Source of the DNA: Planctomycetota bacterium
Lineage (GTDB): Bacteria > Planctomycetota > Phycisphaerae > WQYP01
Direction: 5' to 3'
NCBI GenBank assembly: GCA_021818445.1
Contig: JAKAEB010000016.1
Location: 1 to 64,000, forward strand
Length of the DNA: 64,000 bases
A program made the position numbers and the translations under genes. Below are positions 1-7,945 of this stretch, piece by piece. Numbering within the stretch: the stretch's first letter is position 1; the number at the start of each line of letters is the position of its first letter. Below the pieces are notes generated by a model. It made no database searches and was not told where the DNA came from. It saw only the letters and a list, made by a program, of their open reading frames with translations.

Positions 1-102
1 ATCTGTGCCTGGGGCGAGAAGTGATAATGTGGCAGCTTGCCAGTCCGGCACACATCCAGCAGGCAGACGCCAACTTTTAGTGGCACGATCGCCCATCTGA
101 CG

Positions 103-996
103 TTACGCCGTCGCCAGAGAGACTTCACGCTCTTTATTAGTCGCTGGCATTGGTGTGGCCGCGATGGTCAATGGATGGAATTTATGAATTTCAATGACGC
201 CGTTAAATATCTTCAGCCACGTTGACGGCAGTTCTGTCCAGCAGCCACTATTGACATATTCCACGGCGTGCCGCTGTTTGCGAATGGCATGATGCGTATG
301 ACCACAGATGACCACATCACACTGGTGATATTTGGCGTGGGCGGTGGAACGATCTTCCACCTTATCGAGACAATGGAGAAAAATTTTAGATCGCGATTTT
401 GCGAGGCGTGCGACATAATGCCGCCTGTCGAGTTTTTGCAGCGTGTTGTAGGCAACGTCAGCGAGCCAGGTAAGAACCGGGTGATCATCGATAAAATCAT
501 CAAAACGGTGGCCGTGAAGAACCATCATCCTCCGCCCGCCGGAATTGAAAATATATTCGTCGTGAACCTCAACGCCCAGCAAGTGCGAAATGATCTCGGC
601 CGGTCCGTCATGGTTTCCACATGTCCAGATAACTTCCATTTTATCTGAAAGGCGGCGCAGCATTGAAAGCACCTTCCAATGTGTTTTTTTAAGACGCCGA
701 AAATCGATGGAATCAAATACATCACCATTAATTATGAGTCGACGCGTTCGAATAACCTGATCGGCCACCAATTCCAGAAACTGTGTAATCAAGCGTGCCT
801 GGCAATTTTCGCTGCCGAGATGAAGGTCTGAGATGACCAATGCGTCGGCTATTTCACATTCATGAGAACTGGCTCGCATGGGCGGGTGCTGCTCACTGCG
901 ACGGGAAAAATCGAATATCGTCGGCACCAATGATCTTGAGGCGCTATAAGGCTCATCGCTTCGTGCATGGTCCAAGGCGTGGAGTAAATATTCCAT
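103..996 (-). CDS. LpxH-like metallophosphoesterase (UDP-2,3-diacylglucosamine diphosphatase family)
   Basis: Calcineurin-like phosphoesterase resembling LpxH, which cleaves UDP-2,3-diacylglucosamine to lipid X and UMP in lipid A synthesis at the inner membrane. All metal-binding blocks are visible: SDLHLG (about residues 56-61), NGDVFDS (90-96), GNHD (127-130), VLHGHRFD (159-166) and CGHTHH (231-236). The protein is 297 aa from the outer start, against about 240 aa for E. coli LpxH. Roughly 39 N-terminal residues precede the conserved core, and an internal Met (ATG at 879) is a fair alternative start; neither has a clear Shine-Dalgarno. It runs in the same direction as ftsH but is separated from it by 187 bp. 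A different phosphodiester substrate cannot be excluded from sequence alone. Confidence 0.8.
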   Translation of the reverse strand: MEYLLHALDHARSDEPYSASRSLVPTIFDFSRRSEQHPPMRASSHECEIADALVISDLHLGSENCQARLITQFLELVADQVIRTRRLIINGDVFDSIDFRRLKKTHWKVLSMLRRLSDKMEVIWTCGNHDGPAEIISHLLGVEVHDEYIFNSGGRRMMVLHGHRFDDFIDDHPVLTWLADVAYNTLQKLDRRHYVARLAKSRSKIFLHCLDKVEDRSTAHAKYHQCDVVICGHTHHAIRKQRHAVEYVNSGCWTELPSTWLKIFNGVIEIHKFHPLTIAATPMPATNKEREVSLATA

Positions 997-1183
997 ATCT
1001 ACCCACTATTTTAATGGTCGATCATTGCCACCGTTTGAGCGATTCGGTAAGAACTTATGAAGACGAACGTCGGGCGACAAGCGCGGGGCGTGGCAGGCAG
1101 CCCCATCTGCAAGAGCGCCAAGCGCCTCTCCGACTGACAAAGTCGGCAGTATCCAGCGATGAGAAAAGTTAGTGCCCCCGTCT

Positions 1184-3214
1184 TCAGCTTGGTTGGGGAA
1201 TCATTTCCGGGCCAGAGTCACCCTGCGACCCCGTAACAGGCTTGTCGCCAATGCGACGCTGCTGCTCCTGAGCAAGCAGGTCGCTGACGGTCGGCTTGCT
1301 AAGCAGTTGGCCGGTCATAATACGTTTAACGTCCTCGGCATCCAAGGTTTCGTATTTCAGCAGCGCATCTTTCAGATTTGTAAGCTCACTAACTTTTTCA
1401 TTAAGCAGTTTGTGGGCATCATCATACGCGGCTGTGATGAGACGATGCACTTCAGCGTCAATAAGTTCGGCGGTCTTTTCACTGTAAGGCCGACTGCTGG
1501 GGAAAAACCCTGCCTCGCTATCATGGTTGGAAAACAGTATGGGGCCGAGCGCGTCGCTCATGCCCAGTTCGCAGACCATTTCGCGGGCAATTTGGCTGGC
1601 CATGCGAATATCCTGGCTGGCCCCGCTGGAAATTTCATTGCTGGGCATGGCCTCGGCAATCCGGCCGCCAAAAAGAATGCGTAATTGCGCTAATAAATAA
1701 TTACGGCTGTGAAACAGCCGATCTTTTTCCGGCAGCGAGAATGTCGCACCGCCGAAATTGCCACGTGGAATAATGGTGACTTTATGGATCGGATCGGCGG
1801 CTGGCGTAAAATACTGCACCACGGCGTGGCCCGCCTCATGCCAGGCGGTGAGAACACGCTCTTCTTCGTCGATTTTGCGGCTGCGATGTGCTTTGCCGAA
1901 GCGAATCTTGTCCCGTGCTTCTTCCAGATCGGCCATTTCGATGGCGTCGCGGTTAAGCATGGTGGCAATCAGGGCGGACTCATTTACCATGGCGGCCAAT
2001 TCCGCTCCGCTGAACATGGGTGTCTGGCGGGCGATCCGCAGTAAATCCACATCGCCGGCCAACTTAACCTTTTTCGCATGCACCTTCAAAATTTCATAAC
2101 GACCTTTGATGTCGGGCAGAGGAACGGCCACTTGGCGATCAAACCGGCCGGGCCGGGTGAGCGCCGGATCAAGCACGTCCGAACGATTGGTGGCAGCAAT
2201 GACAATCACCTGATCATTGGTATCGAAGCCATCCATCTCCACCAAAATGGCGTTGAGTGTTTGCTCACGTTCGTCATGACCACCGGTGCTGAAACCGTTG
2301 CCGCGCCGGCGGCCAACGGCATCAATTTCGTCCAGGAAGATGATGCAGGGCGAGCTTTCCTTGGCGGTTTTAAACAAGTCTCTAACGCGCGACGCGCCGA
2401 CGCCGACAAACATTTCCACAAAGTCGGACCCGCTGATGGAAAAGAATGGAACTTCGGCTTCTCCGGCGATGGCCTTGGCCAGCAGCGTTTTACCCACGCC
2501 GGGTGAGCCAATCAGCAGGACACCGCGCGGAATGCGCCCGCCGAGGCGTTGAAAGCGTTTGGGATTACGCAGGAATTCGACAATCTCAGTCAGCTCTTCC
2601 TTGGCCTCATCGATGCCGGCCACATCGCTAAAAGTGACATTCGTGTGCTCTTTTGAAAGCATCCGATGGCGTGATCGGCCAAAATTACCAAGCATGCCAA
2701 TGCCACCGCCTCCGCCCCGCAGATTGCGGAAGAAAAAGAAGTAAATGACGCCAAACACCAGCAAATAGGGCAGCACATCTTCGGCCAGAATAATCCACAG
2801 TTGCGATCCAGGCGGGGCCGATTTGTAGCGTACAACCCCGTAGCGATCCATCTGATCAACCAGCGTCTGCCAACCGCGTCCCACCAGCGCCATAGGCGGT
2901 TGGCGCGTGACCATTTTCAGCGGTGCGTTGGCCGGGCTGCCGGCAATGGCATTTTTAAGCGAAAACGTGATTTTGCCATCATTTTTGAATAAAACGGTCT
3001 TTACGTTCTTCTGCACCAGTTGATTATGAAATTCGCTGTAAGGTACAGATGTTACGCTCGGCCCGAGCGGATGGAGCCATATCAAGAGCAGCAACCCACC
3101 ACCGACAATGATCATCCACCACATCATGCCGCGATTGAGACGCACGTTATTATCGCGTCCCGGCTTGTTGGACGGGTTGGGATTATCCGGCCCGGGGGCC
3201 TCTGGATCTGGCAT
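1184..3214 (-). CDS. ftsH: ATP-dependent zinc metalloprotease FtsH
   Basis: Membrane-bound AAA+ protease that degrades misfolded and short-lived membrane and cytosolic proteins; in enterobacteria it also controls LpxC. The 676-aa protein shows two N-terminal membrane segments (about 32-48 and 139-162) around a periplasmic domain. Then come Walker A GSPGVGKT (about 236-243), Walker B DEID (295-298), the SRH region [20 protein letters not shown], and the zinc site HEAGH (459-463). The start at 3214 is chosen because GAGG lies just upstream of this ATG; an upstream in-frame ATG at 3262 would add 16 atypical residues. The N-terminus after the start is rich in Pro and Asn. Family assignment is certain. 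Confidence 0.97.
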   Translation of the reverse strand: MPDPEAPGPDNPNPSNKPGRDNNVRLNRGMMWWMIIVGGGLLLLIWLHPLGPSVTSVPYSEFHNQLVQKNVKTVLFKNDGKITFSLKNAIAGSPANAPLKMVTRQPPMALVGRGWQTLVDQMDRYGVVRYKSAPPGSQLWIILAEDVLPYLLVFGVIYFFFFRNLRGGGGGIGMLGNFGRSRHRMLSKEHTNVTFSDVAGIDEAKEELTEIVEFLRNPKRFQRLGGRIPRGVLLIGSPGVGKTLLAKAIAGEAEVPFFSISGSDFVEMFVGVGASRVRDLFKTAKESSPCIIFLDEIDAVGRRRGNGFSTGGHDEREQTLNAILVEMDGFDTNDQVIVIAATNRSDVLDPALTRPGRFDRQVAVPLPDIKGRYEILKVHAKKVKLAGDVDLLRIARQTPMFSGAELAAMVNESALIATMLNRDAIEMADLEEARDKIRFGKAHRSRKIDEEERVLTAWHEAGHAVVQYFTPAADPIHKVTIIPRGNFGGATFSLPEKDRLFHSRNYLLAQLRILFGGRIAEAMPSNEISSGASQDIRMASQIAREMVCELGMSDALGPILFSNHDSEAGFFPSSRPYSEKTAELIDAEVHRLITAAYDDAHKLLNEKVSELTNLKDALLKYETLDAEDVKRIMTGQLLSKPTVSDLLAQEQQRRIGDKPVTGSQGDSGPEMIPQPS

Positions 3215-3466
3215 TTCATACCTCGAATCACTTATCGTGCATCGTGACCATGTCACGAGCAAACACCACTAAGTATAGAGGTTCAGCGGTTAAAAATACA
3301 GAAGACTTGACTTTTTTTGAAATCTCCAAATTTACACTTGCATCGACACCCCAAAGGTCGTATAACGGAGTCCGAGAAACTGGCTTGCCTGCGACTTGAC
3401 CGCCCGACTTAAGCCAATCGGGATAAATACCAATTTGGCTCCTCTCTCTACTAAAAGGAGCTTGCC

Positions 3467-3712
3467 ATGCACCTCGACACGCCTGAATCAATCAGTTCCG
3501 GTAAGTCTGCGCCTCGCGTTTTGGCCAAGATATCGTTTGACCGGCCCGCCGCAAATATTGGTGGGCACACCGATGAGGGGGACGGTCTATCGATGTCGCC
3601 GTTCAGCGGAGCACGCACCTACGACCGGGACAGCAGTCCCGTGGCAGTGACGGAAGGCATCGACCCGGATGCGCACGCTGCGGATTGCTCATCGGAATAT
3701 TTTCTAGGTTGA
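3467..3712 (+). CDS. Candidate small hypothetical protein (81 aa)
   Basis: An 81-codon ORF that begins seven bases after a very good ribosome binding site (AAAGGAG at 3453-3459), which is the main reason to list it. The product is acidic and polar, rich in Asp, Ser and Gly, with no membrane segment, no signal peptide and no motif I recognise. It sits alone in a 1.2-kb gap between ftsH and the sugar-isomerase-like gene. It may be a real small gene or a chance ORF in decayed sequence. Confidence 0.35.
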   Translation: MHLDTPESISSGKSAPRVLAKISFDRPAANIGGHTDEGDGLSMSPFSGARTYDRDSSPVAVTEGIDPDAHAADCSSEYFLG

Positions 3713-3806
3713 GGATGTTCCATACGCGGGCGGCGAGCGGCTGACCGTGCGATGAGGGATTCGGTACCTCCCTGTTCGCATAAGGAGGAGGATTGGGGAA
3801 ATTAAC

Positions 3807-3929
3807 ATGCGTCGGTTCTCGATCAAATCGGGGTTAATCGGTTTCATTGCGTGCGTAATCTGCACCCGGGCGAGCTTCGCAAATTCAGGATTCTGTCCAG
3901 GTAATAGCGGAACTGCGATGTGTCGGTAA
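3807..3929 (+). CDS. Candidate 40-aa secreted Cys-containing peptide, possibly a truncated gene
   Basis: A 40-codon ORF with signal-peptide character: basic start MRRFSIK, then a hydrophobic stretch GLIGFIACVIC and a possible signal-peptidase site after ASFA. It contains four Cys residues. AAGGAGGAGG lies upstream, though about 15 bases from the ATG. The last dozen codons and the stop lie inside a dispersed repeat (3892-3977), so the ORF may be the 5' stump of a longer exported protein interrupted by that element. No function is proposed. Confidence 0.3.
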   Translation: MRRFSIKSGLIGFIACVICTRASFANSGFCPGNSGTAMCR

Positions 3930-3977
3930 TGCCCCGGATGCAAGGCGTCGGGCCGACGGCGACTCTGGGATGAGTCG
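3892..3977 (+). repeat. Dispersed ~85-bp repeat, copy 1
   Basis: Copy 1 of an element also found at 29733-29817 (plus strand) and, in its core only, at 57161-57201 (minus strand). The shared core reads AATGCCCCGGATGCARGGCG. Copies 1 and 2 are collinear from TCTGYCCAG through CGGCRACTCTG and differ at roughly one position in six. GCCC and GGGC segments flanking the centre could form a short stem. There is no coding capacity common to the copies. Confidence 0.75.
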
Positions 3978-4132
3978 AAGAACGCCGCATCATCGCCAAA
4001 CTAACGTGAGTTCGGGATCAGAAATCACGATTTCTATTGAATTCCAGAGATTTCCCCGCAACTGTGCAAAGAGTCGTAGAAAATAGAGCGCGTATTTTCG
4101 AGGTAGGGCGCGCAATGCCGAAGCATTTTTGA

Positions 4133-4182
4133 CGCGCGTGCACCATGCACGCGGCTAAATGGGGTGGTGGATGTGAGGCGGC
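4133..4182 (+). repeat. Hairpin repeat (GCTAAATGGGG family), isolated copy
   Basis: A perfect 8-bp inverted repeat, CGCGTGCA-CCA-TGCACGCG, is followed directly by GCTAAATGGGGTGGTGG. Nearly the same unit recurs at 46681-46733, and degenerate relatives of the GCTAAANATGGGG tail lie at 46788, 46866 and 46930. It falls in the gene-poor gap 3215-4395. Confidence 0.7.
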
Positions 4183-4395
4183 TGGCAACGTGTACGCATC
4201 GCCATCGGTGCCGCAGACATCGCGCCATTTGCTTCGGCGAAACATGCAATGCCTTCGAGAAAACGCAAATTACAACAACCCTTATCCCGAACTCACGTCA
4301 AATTATTATCTCATTCGGTGAATCGTCGGTTGAACGCACCGAACTGGGGTCTGCGCCGCCCGCGGGCCAGGCTGATTCCGCTTGGGTACCCGTGA

Positions 4396-5853
4396 TCAGA
4401 CCACTTGGTGCGTTTCAATTCCAAGAAGATGCCCGAGTTTTTCAATCTTAGCGCCCACATGGCCAATGCCCGCTGCGCAGTGGTGCGCCGGGCCGTGGGC
4501 GTTCCACGCCTCCATAAAATGTCTGACCCCACCGGGGACTTTGTAACGGCTGTTGGTGTTGCCAATTTCCAGTATTGGGCCAGGCACCGACTCGACGTGC
4601 GCATAGATGAGTTTTAATTTTCCACCGCCCGTCTGCACCACGGAGAGCAATGTAACCGGCCCATGTTTAACCGACATCTCCACCGATAAACCGCGCCCCA
4701 CCTTGCCGTGATACACCTGCAGGGGGCGCACCTTGGTTTTGCCCTGGGCAATGGCGATATGCCCCGGTCCGTCATGCCCCATCAACAATATATCATCATT
4801 AAAGTCGACACCGTAATATTCGGTAAATGATCCGCCGACACCCAGAGTGTCCATTATTTTCATGGCCTGGATATTGGCTATCTCCATCTCGCCGGCCACG
4901 GGGATTCCCCGGGCCGTCAGCAGCGAATTGCCCAGAATAATGGAGCTGATGGCGTCTTCATTTTCCGCACTGCCCGTGCCCATGTGGTAATATGCCATGG
5001 AACCAAGGCCATGCCGATCGACAAGTCGATCCAGTGCAAGGCTGGTGCGGGCTGCGCGGGCCAATTCGTGCGATGGGCAATCGGGTTGCACGTCAAAAAC
5101 GTCGTAGAAGTGCTGTACCCGTTGCTGAATGTCGGCATCGGAGATGGCGGCTCGCAGTGCGGCGAGTTCATCCACTTCAAGCATTTCAATATGTCCGCCA
5201 AATGTTCCCGCGTGCAGAGTCAGATCGCTGTAGATATCCAGCATGCCGCCGTAGTAGTGCCCCATCAGGCCAAGGCGGTTGTGCTCCAGCGTATGCGTCA
5301 CTTTTACGGCGTCCAGCCATTGATCAATTTGCGTCCAGACATGCGGATCATTTTCCAGCGTGCCGGTGATCTGGTGAAATGCGATGCCACAGCGATTAAA
5401 TACATTGGCAATTTCCGGCATCGGACAGGCCGAACACCAGGCCAGCCACTCGCCGGTCATCGCGGTCCGATCACGCGAGGCATTGAACCTGGCGTAATCC
5501 AGCGCCGCTCCGGGAGACAGATTCAACAATACCACCGGAACCCCCGCACGCCGCACCACTGGTAAAACCGTGGCGGACAGGGCGTAGGTTGTTACATACA
5601 AAAAGATGATGTCCACATCCGCCCGCCGAAATTCATGCCCTGCCTCCATCGCACGCTGCGGATGGTCCACGAGGCCCAGATTGACAAGTTCCACGTCCGG
5701 CCGTGCCAGCCGATTGGCCACCAACTGGATGTATGACTCCAGTCGGTCCTTGAGTCCTGCAAATTGCGGCCAGTAGGCGTCGAGTCCAATGCCGAAAAGA
5801 CCAATTCGGGGCAGGCTAAACGACCGATTTTCCGATGGGGTTGAAGATTTCAT
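4396..5853 (-). CDS. L-arabinose/L-fucose isomerase-like protein
   Basis: A 485-aa protein with the layout of the L-fucose/L-arabinose isomerase superfamily. An N-terminal Rossmann-like part begins LPRIGLFGIGLDAYWPQF. A middle part carries LGLMGHYYGGMLDIYSD, and a C-terminal part includes the conserved stretch GMEIANIQAMKIMDTL-like (here GEMEIANIQAMKIMDTLG) and GHDGPGHIA. These enzymes interconvert aldoses and ketoses with Mn2+. The true substrate is unknown, and family members in planctomycetes are often annotated only by similarity. The start at 5853 is supported by GAGG seven bases upstream; an outer start at 5898 adds 15 Arg/Leu-rich residues. It is divergent from infC. Confidence 0.7.
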   Translation of the reverse strand: MKSSTPSENRSFSLPRIGLFGIGLDAYWPQFAGLKDRLESYIQLVANRLARPDVELVNLGLVDHPQRAMEAGHEFRRADVDIIFLYVTTYALSATVLPVVRRAGVPVVLLNLSPGAALDYARFNASRDRTAMTGEWLAWCSACPMPEIANVFNRCGIAFHQITGTLENDPHVWTQIDQWLDAVKVTHTLEHNRLGLMGHYYGGMLDIYSDLTLHAGTFGGHIEMLEVDELAALRAAISDADIQQRVQHFYDVFDVQPDCPSHELARAARTSLALDRLVDRHGLGSMAYYHMGTGSAENEDAISSIILGNSLLTARGIPVAGEMEIANIQAMKIMDTLGVGGSFTEYYGVDFNDDILLMGHDGPGHIAIAQGKTKVRPLQVYHGKVGRGLSVEMSVKHGPVTLLSVVQTGGGKLKLIYAHVESVPGPILEIGNTNSRYKVPGGVRHFMEAWNAHGPAHHCAAGIGHVGAKIEKLGHLLGIETHQVV

Positions 5854-6066
5854 TCGTGTCCTCAAAAGCAAATATCGTCCTGCTGCCGTCGCTGGCAAGC
5901 ATTCAGTCCGGCCGCTTACGGGCCTGGCCTATGCAGCAGGGGCCATTGGCGGTGCGCAGCCATGGATTGGTGCCCTGGCACCTGAGTTGGTATCTTCACA
6001 CTGGTTGGTATCCTCGACAAGGGTAAAAAAATATTCCCGCCGTTGGACCAACGAAAACATTGTGCT

Positions 6067-6095
6067 TTGACGCCGCACCGTCTGGCGTGCATAAT
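6067..6095 (+). promoter_or_regulatory. Sigma70-type promoter for infC
   Basis: TTGACG (6067-6072) and CATAAT (6090-6095) are separated by exactly 17 bp, a near-consensus -35/-10 pair, about 48 bp before the infC ATT start. This would give a short leader with the ribosome binding site AGGAG at 6130-6134. Confidence 0.65.
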
Positions 6096-6142
6096 CAGAC
6101 GGCAAGCGTTGGTTTGCAAGCGGTTTTTTAGGAGCTTTTGCC

Positions 6143-6658
6143 ATTAGTCAGCACGGGTTGCGGTGTAACGAACAAATCCGAATCGCCAAAGTTCGTCTTA
6201 TTAACGAAGATAATACTCAAGCCGGTATCGTCCCTACCATTGAGGCACTACGCTTGGCACGCGAGGTGGGGCTTGACCTCGTTGAGGTATCGCCTCAGGC
6301 CGACCCCCCAGTCTGCCGCATCATGGATTACGGCAAATGGAAATACAAACAGCGTAAGAAAGAACAAAAATCGCACTCGGCACCGCACCAGCAGCTTAAA
6401 GAGTTGCGGATTCGTAGCGTAAAGATCGATCAACACGATCAGGTAACTACGCTTAATAAGGCCAAAAAATTTCTTGAAGATGGGCACAAGGTGCAATTCA
6501 ACCTGATGTTCCGCGGTCGAGAGATGCACCACGTGGATTTGGGCCGCCAGATTTTAGATCGCTTCCGCACCGACTTGGAACCACTTTCCAAGGTGGAACG
6601 CGAGCCTCGCCTTGAAGGCAAGCGCATGATCCTGATTCTTACGCCCAAGCGCGGTTGA
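6143..6658 (+). CDS. infC: Translation initiation factor IF-3 (ATT start)
   Basis: IF-3 binds the 30S subunit, prevents premature 50S joining and proofreads the start codon-tRNA pairing. The 171-aa product has the usual N-domain (LRCNEQIR, then VRLINEDNTQAGIV), a lysine-rich linker, and a C-domain with VKFNLMFRGRE-like sequence (VQFNLMFRGREMHH) ending LILTPKRG. The best start is ATT at 6143, eight bases after AGGAG; it gives the normal ISQHGLRC-type N-terminus seen in other IF-3 proteins. A later in-frame TTG at 6158 would cut into the conserved region. AUU is the well-known start of E. coli infC and is the basis of its autoregulation. The usual partners rpmI and rplT do not follow. Confidence 0.96.
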   Translation: MSQHGLRCNEQIRIAKVRLINEDNTQAGIVPTIEALRLAREVGLDLVEVSPQADPPVCRIMDYGKWKYKQRKKEQKSHSAPHQQLKELRIRSVKIDQHDQVTTLNKAKKFLEDGHKVQFNLMFRGREMHHVDLGRQILDRFRTDLEPLSKVEREPRLEGKRMILILTPKRG

Positions 6659-6707
6659 CGCCTGCCCCCGTGGCCCGTAACCGCGGCCCGGGGCTGAATG
6701 GAGGCGA

Positions 6708-7940
6708 ATGTCCTCTATCCCCCCTGCCAAACCCAATGCTGGCTACCCCATACCCAAACCATGGCGGCGGATGGCTCGTCTCCTTTGGTGGATACTATCA
6801 ATCCTCGTTCTGGCCTCGTCATCGATCTGGCTTAATCTCGGCGGCCGAAGCCTCATTGCTTCGGACACTAAACTCGGCATTGGGTATTACCTGCTGACAT
6901 TCAGCTTTCTGTTTCTTCTGGGGTGGCTTCTGACTACCACTCCCCGCGACGCCATCAAGCTGCCTATCTGGCTCAGCGATGCAATTATCGCATTCCTGGC
7001 GCTACTGATATGGCTTTTGCGCTGGCGCGCGGGTTGCGGTACCGTTAATAAATCTTTAACTACCGGCCAAATTACATGGTATCTCTTTTGTGCCCTGCAG
7101 ATTGGTTCAGTCATTTTGGCGCTGGTATTTTTGCGTGCGGCCAAGCGCAGTCCATGGTGGGCATGTCTCACACTTTTTGTACCAATTTACGATGCCATTT
7201 CCGTTTTCTCATCGCCAGAACTTATCTGGACGGCGCTGCTGCTCGATTTACTGCTGGCAGGTTTTATCTTCTGGCTGAAACGGAAAAACCTTGGCGGCCT
7301 GATCTGCCTGTCGCTGGCGGCGGGCATATTTCCTCCCGCGCTGCTGCTTTTTCCGCTTCTAAAGGTGGGCACGCCACCGTCCGCGTATCCCCCACCCCGT
7401 CGGCCGATTTGGCTTATGGCGATCGCGGCCATTTTGCCCATGGCCACTATGTGGTGTTTTTGGGGGGCTAATATCATCCCGGGTGCAAACCCATGGTGGT
7501 GGACCGCCGCTATTGAACCATCGATGATTGTTCGATTAGGCCCGAGGGCAATGACCTTCTATGCACTGGTGCTGATTTTGCTTTGGACGTGGGTGCTGCG
7601 TGTTGCCCTTACGTCCGCGCCGCATCCGCTGAGCGCCATTCGAGCTGCCATTTTATTTTTCATGCTGACGGCGGTGGCAAATCCTGTTCAAGAATTGCCG
7701 GGAGTATGGGTTGTGCTTGGCCTTTCATGTATAGCATGGACAACCAGCGCGTGGACGGCGATTTTTTTATTTCTGCCGCTGGTAATCCTCGACCATCAGC
7801 ATCCCTTCACCCATGATTTCGCATGGCGGGCGGTGGTGAATGTACCTTATATTTCCATTGTGTTGGTACTGCTGGTGCGTGATATCTTCAAGGTGCCCTC
7901 CGATGCAGCCATCGCGAAGGACCGGATGCCGCCAGTTTAA
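6708..7940 (+). CDS. Polytopic membrane protein, possible GT-C-type glycosyltransferase
   Basis: A 410-aa very hydrophobic protein with about ten predicted membrane helices, starting with WWILSILVLASSSIWL and including FSFLFLLGWLL and LLLDLLLAGFIFWL. It starts four to five bases after GGAGG, 49 bp downstream of infC on the same strand. The size and helix pattern resemble polyprenyl-phosphate-dependent mannosyltransferase-like (GT87/GT-C) proteins. However, I cannot see the acidic catalytic motif expected in an early periplasmic loop, so function stays open. It ends five bases before the convergent EAL-domain gene. Confidence 0.55.
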   Translation: MSSIPPAKPNAGYPIPKPWRRMARLLWWILSILVLASSSIWLNLGGRSLIASDTKLGIGYYLLTFSFLFLLGWLLTTTPRDAIKLPIWLSDAIIAFLALLIWLLRWRAGCGTVNKSLTTGQITWYLFCALQIGSVILALVFLRAAKRSPWWACLTLFVPIYDAISVFSSPELIWTALLLDLLLAGFIFWLKRKNLGGLICLSLAAGIFPPALLLFPLLKVGTPPSAYPPPRRPIWLMAIAAILPMATMWCFWGANIIPGANPWWWTAAIEPSMIVRLGPRAMTFYALVLILLWTWVLRVALTSAPHPLSAIRAAILFFMLTAVANPVQELPGVWVVLGLSCIAWTTSAWTAIFLFLPLVILDHQHPFTHDFAWRAVVNVPYISIVLVLLVRDIFKVPSDAAIAKDRMPPV

Positions 7941-7945
7941 TTATT

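Larger units (their letters stand above)
3215..4395. other. Gene-poor 1.2-kb gap
   Basis: Between ftsH and the sugar-isomerase-like gene this gap holds only the two tiny candidate ORFs and the two dispersed repeats listed separately. A weak promoter-like TTGACT (3307-3312) lies at the ftsH end with no convincing -10. The remainder (about 3980-4130 and 4185-4395) shows no coding signal that I can support. Confidence 0.6.

Noticed and set aside
1131-1147. Hairpin CCGACT-GACAA-AGTCGG downstream of ftsH as a terminator
   Set aside because: The stem is only six bases and there is no T-run on the ftsH strand.
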